A DNA stretch of 64,000 bases from Moraxellaceae bacterium (GCA_024234595.1 JACKNZ010000005.1:186001-250000), one strand, 5' to 3'; positions 24,291-33,620 are shown, counted from the stretch's first letter. The notes: a model not told the origin generated them from the letters alone. Made by a program: numbers and translations.

Positions 24291-25534
24291 GTAAATTTAA
24301 GCCTGCCTCTGCCTTTAATACAGATGCACCTTCTGCCCCAACCCAAACTGCAATGGCTGCGCCACAATTAGAGCCTTTAGCCCCTGCGCAGCCTTTGGTA
24401 AAAGCAGCACAACACGCTGCCGCTGTCTATCAAGAGCCTACGCCTGTGTCTTATGTGGATATGGTATTACAAAAGCATCAGCAGCGTTTGCAAGAGGCAG
24501 GAACAGATGTTAATGCTATTCGTGGCGAAATCACCAAACTAGCCCAAAGTTTTGACCCACGCCGCCCCGATGCTATTCATACATTGGGTTCTAATTCGGG
24601 TGCAAAAGTTGTACAGTATTCTGATAAATTATTATCTCAGGTCAAAAGCAAAGATTTAGAAGGTTTAGGCGACAATCTTAACGAAGTAGTACTGTTAGCC
24701 AAAGGCATTAACATTGGCAGTTTAGTTGATAGCTCAAAGTCTAAAATTCCACTCATTGGCAGCTTAATTGACTCTTTTAAAATGAATAAAGAGAAAGTCT
24801 TAGGCCGTTATGAAAGTCTGAGCAAACAAATCGAGAAGCTAGTGATTGAAATGAAAGGCTCGCAAGTGCGCTTAGCTAATCGTATTCAAGATTTAGAAAA
24901 AGTATATGCCTTTAATGTCGAGGAGTATCACAATCTTGAATGTTATGTGTTAGTCGGTGAAATCAAAATCGAAGAACTACGCGCAGAAATTGCCGAATTA
25001 CAAGCCTCGCCTAGTGCCAATGACCCGATGCAAGCACAAGCCATTTCTAACTTACAAGATGTGTTAAACCGTTTAGAAAAACGTGTCCATGACTTACGAA
25101 CCATGCAAATGGTGGCTGTTCAAACTGCACCGATGATTCGTATGGTGCAAAATAACAATCAATTATTGATTGATAAATTTAGAAACCTCGAAGAGTTGAC
25201 GATTCCTTCTTGGAAAAAACAGTTCACACTGGCTGTGGCCTTGATTGAACAACAAAAAGCCACCGAACTTACTCAAAAAATTGATGATACCACCAATGAT
25301 TTAATGCGTCGTAATGCCGAATTACTCAAGCAAAACTCGGTTAATACCGCGCGTGCTAATCAACGTGCTGTAGTAGATATTGAAACCCTTGAATATGTGC
25401 AACAAACCTTAATTTCGACCATTGAAGAAGTGGAACAAATTCAACGTGATGGTGAGCAAAGTCGTGCCGACGCGGTGATTAAAATGGAATCAATGAAGGG
25501 CGAGTTGATTAGCAAATTAGGTGGGCGGACTTAG
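24287..25534 (+). CDS. telA: TelA-family toxic anion resistance protein
   Basis: A 415-residue protein with a Pro/Ala-rich N-terminus (about 1-60) and long helices. TelA features seen include DSFKMNKEKVLGRYESLSKQ, LANRIQDLEKVYAFNVEEYH, and the C-terminal LTIPSWKKQFTLAV. It is translationally coupled to the TelA-like protein before it and followed by terD after a repeat-filled 130-base gap. Together they form a minimal Ter-type stress unit. Cytoplasmic, with no signal peptide. Confidence 0.85.
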   Translation: MSKFKPASAFNTDAPSAPTQTAMAAPQLEPLAPAQPLVKAAQHAAAVYQEPTPVSYVDMVLQKHQQRLQEAGTDVNAIRGEITKLAQSFDPRRPDAIHTLGSNSGAKVVQYSDKLLSQVKSKDLEGLGDNLNEVVLLAKGINIGSLVDSSKSKIPLIGSLIDSFKMNKEKVLGRYESLSKQIEKLVIEMKGSQVRLANRIQDLEKVYAFNVEEYHNLECYVLVGEIKIEELRAEIAELQASPSANDPMQAQAISNLQDVLNRLEKRVHDLRTMQMVAVQTAPMIRMVQNNNQLLIDKFRNLEELTIPSWKKQFTLAVALIEQQKATELTQKIDDTTNDLMRRNAELLKQNSVNTARANQRAVVDIETLEYVQQTLISTIEEVEQIQRDGEQSRADAVIKMESMKGELISKLGGRT

Positions 25535-25542
25535 GTTTTTAT

Positions 25543-25628
25543 CTCCTCCCTCTTTTTTAAGGGGGGAGGTTGGGAGGGGTTATATCAAAAACCCCACCCT
25601 AACCCTCCCCTAAATTAAGGGGAGGGAA
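25543..25628. repeat. CCCTC-rich palindromes between telA and terD
   Basis: Two inverted repeats (CTCCTCCC...GGGGGGAGG and CCCTCCCC...GGGGAGGG) in tandem, of the family also found as MITE cores. They could reduce read-through from telA to terD. Confidence 0.7.
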
Positions 25629-25663
25629 AATACTTATCAAGTCATAAATAATAGGAGCAGCAA

Positions 25664-26236
25664 ATGGCCATTAACTTAAAAAAAGGTGAATCGATTAACC
25701 TCAGCAAACGTGAACCCAATTTGCGTAAAATCAAAGTTGGTTTGGGCTGGGACAAAAAAGCAGGCAGTGGTGCAGATTTTGACCTAGATGTGTCGGTGTT
25801 TGTATGCCGCCTGAATGAATCACGTGAACCCAAATTGTTGGCAGATGAATATTTTGTTTTTTATAACAATAAAGTCTCGCCCGATGGTGCTGTTACTCAC
25901 TCAGGCGACAACCGAACAGGTGACGCTGCTGGCGATGATGAAAGCATTATGGTTGATTTGAGTAAAATCAATGCGCAAGCACAAGAGATTTCGTTTGTCG
26001 TGACCATTCACGAAGCCGAAGCACGTAACCAAAACTTTGGTCAAATCCAAAATGCTTATATTCGTTTGTATGATAACGATAAAATTGTTGCCGATTATGA
26101 TTTAGACGAAATGTTTAGCAACGAAACCGCAGTGCAATTTGGCTCATTTTTTAAGTTAGATAATGAGTGGTTATTTAAAGCGGTTGGCGCAGGCTACCGT
26201 TTAAATTTGGGCGATTTTGTGGAAGGCTATCAGTAA
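25664..26236 (+). CDS. terD: TerD/TerZ-family calcium-binding stress protein
   Basis: A 190-residue TerD domain protein with AGGAG just before the ATG. It begins MAINLKKGESINLSK, contains GLGWD and DFDLDVSVFV, SGDNRTGDAAGDDESI with the Asp-rich calcium loops, and ends with the conserved GAGYRLNLGDFVEGY. TerD-family proteins bind Ca2+ and belong to tellurite/phage/stress units. A 16-base leader segment (25639-25654) is identical to one before the TelA-like gene 1, suggesting shared control. Confidence 0.92.
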   Translation: MAINLKKGESINLSKREPNLRKIKVGLGWDKKAGSGADFDLDVSVFVCRLNESREPKLLADEYFVFYNNKVSPDGAVTHSGDNRTGDAAGDDESIMVDLSKINAQAQEISFVVTIHEAEARNQNFGQIQNAYIRLYDNDKIVADYDLDEMFSNETAVQFGSFFKLDNEWLFKAVGAGYRLNLGDFVEGYQ

Positions 26237-26242
26237 TACTAA

Positions 26243-26259
26243 GCCCGCATAACGCGGGC
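26243..26259. terminator. Terminator between terD and the RND gene
   Basis: GCCCGC and GCGGGC arms around a five-base loop, followed on the plus strand by AATTTTATT. It lies in the 34-base gap between convergent genes. Confidence 0.7.
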
Positions 26260-26270
26260 AATTTTATTGC

Positions 26271-29200
26271 TTAAACTTTTTTCGTCAACGCCCTCTTTGC
26301 CAACTGCTTAATATCATCTAAATAAGTATAAACCACGGGCACAACAATCAAGGTTAATAAGGTCGAAGTAATCACACCGCCAATAATCGCATGAGCCATT
26401 GGTGCGCGTTGCTCCGCGCCATCGCCTAAACCTAAGGCTAAAGGCATCATCCCCATGACCATCGCCATAGTGGTCATTAAAATCGGCCGCAAACGGGTAC
26501 GTCCTGCCATCATAATGGCGTGAGTTCTGTCCTCGCCTTTTTCTACCGCCACCTTAATAAAATCAATTAACAAAATAGCGTTTTTGGTGACCAAACCCAT
26601 CAACATAATAATGCCAATAATCGAAAACAAATTAAGGGTACTGCCAAACACAAATAAGGCCAAAAATACGCCAATCAATGACAAAGGCAAGGAGGTCATA
26701 ATGGCAACAGGATATAAAAAGCTATTAAATTGTGAGCCTAGTAGCATATAAATAAAAATAATAGCCAGCAGTAAAGCACTTGCGGCATAGCCTGCCGATT
26801 CAGCCATATCTTTATTAGCTCCTTCGGTTTCAAAACGATAACCTGCAGGTAATTTAATGCTTTGTTGTAGTTTTTGAATATCCACCCCAATATCACCAGC
26901 CGCCCGTCCATTAGTATTGGCCGTTATCAACACCTCGCGCATTAAATTACGGCGACTAATTTGTGCCGCACCTTCACTTTGCTCAAAGCTAGCCACTTGC
27001 CCTAAAGGAATCATATAAGGGGCATCGGTGCTACGGTCTTTGCTGGTGCTGGCAAAATGCAAATTACTTAAATCGGCTATTTGTTGGCGTTCGGACTCGG
27101 GTAAGCGCACACGCACATCATAATTTTCACCTTGGGCATCTTGCCAAGTGCTAACTGCCTCTCCTGCCAATAATGGCCGCAAGGCATTGCCAATACTGGC
27201 GACACTTAAACCTGTATCGCTGGCCGCATCACGATTGATGTTAACAGCAATGGTCGGTTTACTGGCTTTTAAAGAAGATTCAATATCCACTAAACCGTCA
27301 ATCTTGGCCATACCCTGTGCAATTTGTTGCGAGATGCGTTGTAATTCTTTGAGGTCGTCACCTTGGACACTGAGCATAATTGGCTTCATGCCACCCGATA
27401 CCGATTCTTTGGCTGCCGCAACCGAGGTAATATTAATACCTGCAATTTGATTTAAACGTTGACGAAAGATATTAATTAACTGTTTTTGGCTTAACGTGCG
27501 TTGTTGTTTAGGTTTTAACAACACGCGAATACCCGCTTTATTGCGGCCAACACTACTACTGGTATTGACGGTGGCATAGGTGCTGATAACTTCGGGATAA
27601 TGACGAATAATATCCTCCGCTTGATGAACCTTACTTAAGGTGTAATCTAGGGATGAGTCTTGAGCCGTTTCAAAACTTACGCCAATTTCGCTTAAATCTG
27701 GTTCTGGCACAAACTCTTTACCAATCATGCCTGATAAGGAAAAAGCCCCCACTAAACTGGCAAATGCAATACCCAAAGTAATACGGCGATGACGTAATGC
27801 CCACATAATGAGTTTGCTATAAATCTCGCCCAACCATTCTAAAAAGTCGGAGAATCTATCTAACAAGCCTCCAAAGCCTGTGCGACGTTCGCCATGTTTA
27901 TGTTTATCTGGCCATACCGAAGACAACATCGGGTCAAGGGTAAAACTGACAAACATCGACAACAATACGGCTGCACTGACCGTGACGCCAAATTGAAAGA
28001 AGAAACGCCCAATAATACCGCCCATAAAGGCAACAGGTAAAAACACCGCAATAATGGTTAAGGTAGTGGCTAAGACCGCTAAACCAATTTCGTTAGTGCC
28101 ATCCAAAGCCGCTTGATAATGACTTTTGCCCATTGCTGCATGACGAACAATGTTTTCACGCACCACAATCGCATCATCAACCAACAAGCCAATACACAAC
28201 GACAAAGCCATTAATGACATTAAATTGATGGTAAAACCAAAATAATAAATGGCAAAAATTGTTCCCAATAATGAGATGGGCAAGGTTAAGCCTGTAATGA
28301 CTGTACTACGCCATGAACCCAAAAATAACAAGACGATTAAAATGGCTAACGCTGCACCTTCTAACAAGGTTTTTTGCACATCAGCCAAAGAGGCACGAAT
28401 AGACTTTGAGCTATCCGCCACCACCGTCATGCTTACACCTGCTGGTAGTTGTTGGCGTATTTCGGCAAGTGTTTCGTTGGCCTTATCAACCACTTCGATG
28501 ACGTTTGCACCTGAACTTTTAATCACATCTAAAGACACGGCAGGTTGACCATTGATTAATGCCGCAGACTCTAAGTCTTGCTCACCATCAACTACATCCG
28601 CCACTTGCTCTAAATAAATTGGCATTCCTTGACGACGCGCCACAATTAAACGCTTAAATTGTTCTGGCTCAGCCAAACGCCCTTTGATTTGTACAACTTG
28701 CTCTTGATTACCTGATTTAATCGTGCCTGAAGGCAATTCAGAATTTTCGAGTTGCAATACGCGCAATACTTCATCAACACCCACCCGATAGGCTTGCAAG
28801 GCTTGTGGTTTGAGGTTTATACGAACTTCTCGCTTGACCGCGCCTAGTATTTCGACTTTGCCCACACCCGATACGGTTTGCAACCGCTTGCTGATTTTTT
28901 GGTCAATATAGGTGCTTAGCTCGCGCATCGGCAAAGTGGTCGAAGTAAAGGCTAAAGACAACACTGGCACTGAACCGGGATTGTAACGCTCGACAATCGG
29001 GTCTTTTATTTCATCTCTAAAGGTGGTTTTTAAGACGGCAATTTTGTCGCGCACATCTTGTACTGCAACCGTGACAGGCACATTTAAATAAAACTCTACC
29101 GCGACAAAAGAACGTCCTTCGTAAGAGGTTGAAATGACGCGTTTAACGCCCGAGATAGTATTAACACTATCTTCAACTTTGCGCGTAACATCCGATTCCA

Positions 29201-29375
29201 CCACTTCGGGCGATGCACCAGGGTAAGTAGTATAGATAATCACAAAAGGAAATTCGACATTAGGAAACTCCTCTACCCCAACGTCTTTATAGGCAAATAA
29301 ACCCAACACCATTAACGCAAACATCATCATGGCGGCAAACACAGGGTTTTGCACACTAATGCGTGTTAACCACAT
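26271..29375 (-). CDS. RND multidrug efflux permease (HAE-1 type)
   Basis: A 1034-residue inner-membrane transporter of AcrB size with twelve expected TM helices and two large periplasmic loops. Proton-relay residues are visible: adjacent aspartates in GLLVDDAIVVREN (TM4) and Lys in GLVTKNAILLIDF (TM10). The N-terminus MWLTRISVQNPVFAAMMMF is typical of the MexB/MdtB-like groups. It lies five bases after its fusion protein gene and under a TetR regulator. No outer-membrane channel gene is present, so a TolC-like partner elsewhere is assumed. Substrates unknown. Confidence 0.93.
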   Translation of the reverse strand: MWLTRISVQNPVFAAMMMFALMVLGLFAYKDVGVEEFPNVEFPFVIIYTTYPGASPEVVESDVTRKVEDSVNTISGVKRVISTSYEGRSFVAVEFYLNVPVTVAVQDVRDKIAVLKTTFRDEIKDPIVERYNPGSVPVLSLAFTSTTLPMRELSTYIDQKISKRLQTVSGVGKVEILGAVKREVRINLKPQALQAYRVGVDEVLRVLQLENSELPSGTIKSGNQEQVVQIKGRLAEPEQFKRLIVARRQGMPIYLEQVADVVDGEQDLESAALINGQPAVSLDVIKSSGANVIEVVDKANETLAEIRQQLPAGVSMTVVADSSKSIRASLADVQKTLLEGAALAILIVLLFLGSWRSTVITGLTLPISLLGTIFAIYYFGFTINLMSLMALSLCIGLLVDDAIVVRENIVRHAAMGKSHYQAALDGTNEIGLAVLATTLTIIAVFLPVAFMGGIIGRFFFQFGVTVSAAVLLSMFVSFTLDPMLSSVWPDKHKHGERRTGFGGLLDRFSDFLEWLGEIYSKLIMWALRHRRITLGIAFASLVGAFSLSGMIGKEFVPEPDLSEIGVSFETAQDSSLDYTLSKVHQAEDIIRHYPEVISTYATVNTSSSVGRNKAGIRVLLKPKQQRTLSQKQLINIFRQRLNQIAGINITSVAAAKESVSGGMKPIMLSVQGDDLKELQRISQQIAQGMAKIDGLVDIESSLKASKPTIAVNINRDAASDTGLSVASIGNALRPLLAGEAVSTWQDAQGENYDVRVRLPESERQQIADLSNLHFASTSKDRSTDAPYMIPLGQVASFEQSEGAAQISRRNLMREVLITANTNGRAAGDIGVDIQKLQQSIKLPAGYRFETEGANKDMAESAGYAASALLLAIIFIYMLLGSQFNSFLYPVAIMTSLPLSLIGVFLALFVFGSTLNLFSIIGIIMLMGLVTKNAILLIDFIKVAVEKGEDRTHAIMMAGRTRLRPILMTTMAMVMGMMPLALGLGDGAEQRAPMAHAIIGGVITSTLLTLIVVPVVYTYLDDIKQLAKRALTKKV

Positions 29376-29380
29376 AATTG

Positions 29381-30481
29381 TTACTCCACCATATTTATCG
29401 GCATATTAGCCGCTTGAGCATTCAGTTGTGCCAACACGATTGTGTCACCTGCTACCACTCCTTGACTCACTAATACCTGTCCTGTTTTGTCGTCAACAAT
29501 ATCAATAGTGATATTGCGTTTAACTAATTTTTTGTTTTCAACCACCCACACAAACCATTGCTGTTGCTCTTGTCGCAATGCAGTTTTAGGAATAACCACG
29601 CCTTGAGCCGCCTCGCCTAAAGCTAAATCACCTTGCACAAATAAGCCTGCTTTAAGCAATGCTTGAGGATTTGACACCGTGCCGTAAAAAGTCACTGCCC
29701 GTGTCGCGGCATCGGCCACAGGATTGATACGGCTCACTTTGGCCATAAATGCCTGAGCAAAACCTTGTACCTTAAACTGTAAAGACTGCCCAAGCTGCAA
29801 TGCCGACAAATGTTCAGGCGCAATACTCGCCACCAATTCTAACTGGCTTAAATCAACCACATCTAATACGGGGTTGTTCATGGCCACTACTTGCCCTGCT
29901 TGCACATAACGCTTAGCCACCACGCCACTCATAGGGGCAACAATGAGCGCATCAGTTAAGGCTTTTTGAGCAATACTTAATAACGAAGCTTGTGCTTTTA
30001 CGTTTTCGCTACGGGCTTGTGCTTCGGCAATACCACGTTTGTAGTCAATATCAGAAATATAGTGGTCTTTATATAACTGTTCGTTGCGCTCTTTAACGGC
30101 ATTGGCTAACACCGCTTCGGCTTTGGCAGAGGCTAATGCGGCCTCGGCTTGTTTGACCCGTGCTTGCAAATCTTGGGTGGCTAGTTGCACTAACACTTGG
30201 CCTTTTTTGACCGATTCACCTTCGCGTACCAATACTTGAGCAACACTGGCGTTGACTTGAGATTGAACGGTGGTGTAATTGAGGGCTTGTAATTGCCCTG
30301 TAAATGACACGCTTTTTTGTAAGGACTGCGTGACAGCAGTGGCAATATCCGTTTTTGTTAACTCCAAACTGGGCGTAGCCGTCGTGACTGGCGATGCCTT
30401 TTGGGCAGCAGTTTCATCTTTGCCGCAAGCACTTAATAACAAAGTACCGAGCATTATACAAACAACCGATTGTTTTAACAT
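29381..30481 (-). CDS. RND efflux periplasmic adaptor (membrane fusion) lipoprotein
   Basis: Start taken at ATG 30481 (MLKQSVVCIMLG, 366 aa), which gives a clean lipoprotein signal ending LLLSAC; an upstream in-frame start would add fourteen residues before it. Biotin/lipoyl-like halves SQVNASVAQVLVREGESVKKGQ and APMSGVVAKRYVQAGQVV flank a coiled-coil hairpin (about residues 105-165). It bridges the RND pump and the outer-membrane channel. Start follows the TetR stop by five bases. Confidence 0.92.
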   Translation of the reverse strand: MLKQSVVCIMLGTLLLSACGKDETAAQKASPVTTATPSLELTKTDIATAVTQSLQKSVSFTGQLQALNYTTVQSQVNASVAQVLVREGESVKKGQVLVQLATQDLQARVKQAEAALASAKAEAVLANAVKERNEQLYKDHYISDIDYKRGIAEAQARSENVKAQASLLSIAQKALTDALIVAPMSGVVAKRYVQAGQVVAMNNPVLDVVDLSQLELVASIAPEHLSALQLGQSLQFKVQGFAQAFMAKVSRINPVADAATRAVTFYGTVSNPQALLKAGLFVQGDLALGEAAQGVVIPKTALRQEQQQWFVWVVENKKLVKRNITIDIVDDKTGQVLVSQGVVAGDTIVLAQLNAQAANMPINMVE

Positions 30482-30486
30482 GATAT

Positions 30487-31257
30487 TTAGCCTTGAGATG
30501 CTTGAGGGGCAATGCCTTGCCACAAAATAGGAATAAATTTTTGTGCTAATGTTTTAATATCTAATTGAGGATGCGCAATACAAGCGGCGGTAATACCGTC
30601 AAAAATCACACACCACAACATGGCTAAATCTTGTGCCACAATGTCTTGGCGCGTTAACCCACCTGCTTGCATTGCTGTGACAAACTGTTCCGATAGTTGC
30701 CAAATATGCTGATATAGCCCCTCTAAGCGTTGAGCAATTTCAGGTTCTTGGGCTTGACTCATGACCTCTAAATACAAACGTATCCATTGATGGTCACACG
30801 CACTGCGCGCCCATGCTTCGCCACAGAGCTGCGCCATGACTTGCATTGGTTCATGGTTTTGGGCTTGACTAATCGCGCTTTGAATTTCATCAGCCACAGG
30901 TGAAGTATCACGTTGCAAACGCGCATCTAATAACGCAAAAAACAAATCGTTTTTGTTGCGAAAATGCCAATAAATCGCGCCCTTGGTCATACCTGCGGCG
31001 GCCGCCACTTCGTCTAATGAGGTTTTTTGCCAACCTTTTTGAGAAAAAACACTCATTGCTGCCGCTAATATCCGTTCACGAGTAATATTGGGCGACTCAT
31101 AGGCTAATAATGCAGGATAATTTTGTGCTGAACCAAGGGTCTTTTGTACAACTTCTACCGACACTTGTGCCGATTGTGCCAGCATTTCGGCATTGATGTC
31201 GTTAATTGGATGTTGTTGGCTCAACTGTTTAAGTAGAGCGATGAGTTTATCACGCAT
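30487..31257 (-). CDS. TetR-family regulator of the RND operon, with an extra N-terminal HTH-like segment
   Basis: Start at ATG 31257 (MRDKLIALL, 256 aa), with GGAG seven bases upstream; ATGs at 31263 and 31281 lie within operator palindromes. The recognised TetR HTH is TRERILAAAMSVFSQKG...DEVAAAAGMTKGAIYWHF (about residues 58-100). In front of it, residues 20-50 read INAEMLAQSAQVSVEVVQ then YPALL, which looks like a second, degenerate TetR HTH. First gene of the three-gene efflux operon, so it likely represses itself and the pump. Confidence 0.88.
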   Translation of the reverse strand: MRDKLIALLKQLSQQHPINDINAEMLAQSAQVSVEVVQKTLGSAQNYPALLAYESPNITRERILAAAMSVFSQKGWQKTSLDEVAAAAGMTKGAIYWHFRNKNDLFFALLDARLQRDTSPVADEIQSAISQAQNHEPMQVMAQLCGEAWARSACDHQWIRLYLEVMSQAQEPEIAQRLEGLYQHIWQLSEQFVTAMQAGGLTRQDIVAQDLAMLWCVIFDGITAACIAHPQLDIKTLAQKFIPILWQGIAPQASQG

Positions 31258-31260
31258 AAA

Positions 31261-31294
31261 CATACTCCAAAGTATGCCCATACCTTAGAGTATG
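31261..31294. promoter_or_regulatory. Tandem palindromic operator of the efflux operon
   Basis: Two 16-base inverted repeats, CATACTCCAAAGTATG (31261-31276) and CATACCTTAGAGTATG (31279-31294), with centres 18 bases apart. They cover the ribosome binding site and upstream region of the TetR gene, the usual site for TetR autorepression. Confidence 0.75.
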
Positions 31295-31364
31295 TTAGAG
31301 CAACTGTCTAGCGTCCAAATAGAGTTATTTTGTTTGAGTCTTAAATTCAGAGCATCAACACACC

Positions 31365-31886
31365 CTACTTATTTTTTTGCACTTTTTGTATGGCAAAACC
31401 TTGTTTGGCTACTCGTTGCAAAATTTGCTCATAAACAGAGTCGTTTAATTGTGGTTGTCTGGCCAAAATCCATAAATATTTACCATCGGCGGTTGCTACC
31501 GCGGCATAACTATAATCGGCAGCCAAGTCCACAATCCAATAATCGGCACGAACCATCGGAATAAATCGCAACCAACTGGAGGTAATTTTAAAGACAATTT
31601 TGGCATTGCTGGCATCTTGTACTTTGCCATCAATTTTTAGTTGATATAACTCGCCATTGGCTTTTTTACAGGCATTAACGCCTGCCACATGGTGATTGGC
31701 AAGCAAGGTATAAGTCACGGTTGTTTCACTGACACAGGTCTTTTGAAAACTATTAGGGATTTTGGCGATTTCGTACCATTTGCCCATATAGCGGTTTAAA
31801 TCAACCTTGGGGACAGTTTGCGGTGTAAAACTTGCCCATGTTGGCAAAGATAGCAACATGATTAAGCACACAAAATAACGCACCAT
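31365..31886 (-). CDS. blc: Lipocalin family protein (Blc-like)
   Basis: A 173-residue secreted lipocalin. The signal peptide ends near TWA and there is no lipobox Cys, so unlike E. coli Blc it may be soluble in the periplasm. The family motif NRYMGKWYEIAKIPN (about residues 31-45) is clear, with YWIVDLAADYSYAAV and ILARQPQL for the remaining structurally conserved regions. Blc binds lysophospholipids or fatty acids. It is nine bases downstream of a small DUF gene. Confidence 0.92.
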   Translation of the reverse strand: MVRYFVCLIMLLSLPTWASFTPQTVPKVDLNRYMGKWYEIAKIPNSFQKTCVSETTVTYTLLANHHVAGVNACKKANGELYQLKIDGKVQDASNAKIVFKITSSWLRFIPMVRADYWIVDLAADYSYAAVATADGKYLWILARQPQLNDSVYEQILQRVAKQGFAIQKVQKNK

Positions 31887-31895
31887 AGCTGCCTC

Positions 31896-32141
31896 TTATT
31901 GATATTTATACTGTTGAGGACAATACGCACGACTAAACTCAAAACCACGCAAGGCTAAATGCTTGGTTTTGCGGCCTGACATACGTTTACGCCATAATTT
32001 AAAGCTATTGGGATTGAGTTGTTGACGCATTAAACGAATGACGGCTGATTCGTTTAAGCCATACAGTTGTTGAATGGCTTCAAAGGGGGTTCTGTCTTCC
32101 CATGCCATTTCGATAATACGTGATAGGTCTTGGGCTTGCAT
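31896..32141 (-). CDS. Small conserved protein, TIGR03643/DUF2805 family
   Basis: An 81-residue basic protein with IIEMAWEDRTPFEAI, a helix-turn-helix-like segment LNESAVIRLMRQQL and the conserved SFKLWRKRMSGR. I recognise the TIGR03643/DUF2805 family, of unknown function; the fold suggests nucleic-acid binding, but this is inference. It precedes blc by nine bases and probably shares its transcript. Confidence 0.85.
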   Translation of the reverse strand: MQAQDLSRIIEMAWEDRTPFEAIQQLYGLNESAVIRLMRQQLNPNSFKLWRKRMSGRKTKHLALRGFEFSRAYCPQQYKYQ

Positions 32142-32266
32142 TGCCTTTGTTCCAGTTTTGCTTTAACACATCTTAAATAAGACGGCAAAACTGGCAATAG
32201 GACAAAGCTCAATGAGAGTGGCATTTGTGTATAAGCTTGGTGAGTAATATAAAATGTGTTCGTTTT

Positions 32267-32355
32267 GTAGCCTGTGTGAAGTGCAACGTAACACAGAGCT
32301 AACGCTATATTTTTCATAAAATATCCTGTATTTCGCTACGCTACATACAGGCTAC
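32267..32355. repeat. Paired REP element (beta unit 32267-32296, alpha unit 32325-32355)
   Basis: Left unit GTAGCCTGTGTGAAGTGC...AACACAG, right unit CCTGTATTTCGCTACGC...CAGGCTAC. The right unit overlaps the end of the flavoprotein gene and supplies its last four codons and stop (VACM then TAG). Confidence 0.85.
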
Positions 32356-33618
32356 CAATCCCAATTCCCTCACCACACCCAATGCTGCACATTTTGCCGT
32401 TGCAAAACAAGCGGTTAGTAAATAGCCACCTGTAGGAGCTTCCCAATTTATCATTTCACCTGCACAAAACACGCTAGGCCGTTGTTTTAGCTGTAAATAA
32501 TCGTCTAACTCGTGCCATGCTACGCCCCCTGCACTACTAATCGCCTCAGCAATGGGTCGTGTTTGGGTTAAGGTAATCGGCAATGCTTTTAACAAACTGG
32601 CCAACTGTTTGGCATCTTGCATTTGCTGTTTAGTCGTACACTCACGTAATAATGCCGCTTTTACCCCCTGAATGCCTAATTGTTTACGCACAAAACTCGA
32701 CCAAGACAAGGAAGCGGCTCGTGGCTTACTTAACAAGGTATAAAGTTGATCAACCGTTTTATGGGGAAATAAATCTAAATACGCCGTGACTTGGCCATTT
32801 TGATTGATAAGTTCGCGTAATGGCCGCGACAAGGCATAAATCAAACTACCTTCAATCCCTGTTGCGGTAATGACAAAATCGCCTTGTTTTCGATAATTAT
32901 TACCTTGTGCATCTGTAAACGCTAAAACCGCAGACTTAATGGGTTGTCCTGCAAATTCTTGACTAAAGTTGCTTGACCATTGACTATCAAAACCACAATT
33001 GGCCGCTTGTAATGGCTTTACACTAATACCTTGTGCTTGTAACACTGGCTGCCATGCACCATCTGAGCCTAATTGTGGCCAACTGCCACCCCCACACGCC
33101 AAAATCACCGCATCGGCAATAATGTGTTGTTCACCTTCTGGTGTTGCAAACTTTAGCTTGCCTTCGTTTGTCCAACCCAACCAACGATGACGAACACAAA
33201 TTTTAATGCCAGACTCACGCAAACGATGCAACCACGCCCGCAACAACGGTGCAGCCTTCATATCGGTAGGAAACACTCGGCCAGAACTACCAACAAAACT
33301 GTCAAAACCTAAACCCTGCATCCAATCTCGTACCGCTTGATTATTAAATTGCTCAAGCATCGGCTGGAGAAATGGCTTTTCTGCACCATAACGCTGACAA
33401 AATGCGTCAAAGCCTTCGGAATGGGTGATGTTCATACCGCCTTTGCCTGCTAACAAAAATTTGCGGCCAACAGACGGTTTGGCTTCATAAATAGAAACTT
33501 GAACAGGATAGGCACGCAAAATATCAGCCGCCATTAAGCCAGCCGCACCGCCACCAATAATGGCAATATGTGGACGTTGTGGCATGGTATGAGTGCAAGC
33601 GTTGGCGTTTAATCGCAT
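32341..33618 (-). CDS. HI0933/BaiN-family NAD(P)/FAD-dependent oxidoreductase
   Basis: A 425-residue flavoprotein (YhiN/HI0933 type). The FAD-binding GXGXXG motif is IIGGGAAGLMAADIL near residue 22, followed by LLAGKGGMNITHSE, a family signature, and near the C-terminus GVAWHELDD and CAGEMINWEAPTGGYLL. Substrate is unsettled for the family. An internal ATG at 33585 (MPQRPH) is the alternative start. The last residues and stop come from a REP unit. It follows the LEH-like gene by two bases. Confidence 0.88.
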   Translation of the reverse strand: MRLNANACTHTMPQRPHIAIIGGGAAGLMAADILRAYPVQVSIYEAKPSVGRKFLLAGKGGMNITHSEGFDAFCQRYGAEKPFLQPMLEQFNNQAVRDWMQGLGFDSFVGSSGRVFPTDMKAAPLLRAWLHRLRESGIKICVRHRWLGWTNEGKLKFATPEGEQHIIADAVILACGGGSWPQLGSDGAWQPVLQAQGISVKPLQAANCGFDSQWSSNFSQEFAGQPIKSAVLAFTDAQGNNYRKQGDFVITATGIEGSLIYALSRPLRELINQNGQVTAYLDLFPHKTVDQLYTLLSKPRAASLSWSSFVRKQLGIQGVKAALLRECTTKQQMQDAKQLASLLKALPITLTQTRPIAEAISSAGGVAWHELDDYLQLKQRPSVFCAGEMINWEAPTGGYLLTACFATAKCAALGVVRELGLVACM

Positions 33619-33620
33619 AA

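Noticed and set aside
25543..25628. CRISPR-like array in the C/G-rich repeats
   Set aside because: The units are inverted palindromes of unequal length, without direct repeats or regular spacers.
32054..32317. 87-codon minus-strand ORF
   Set aside because: It overlaps the TIGR03643 gene in another frame and runs into a REP unit; composition is not protein-like.
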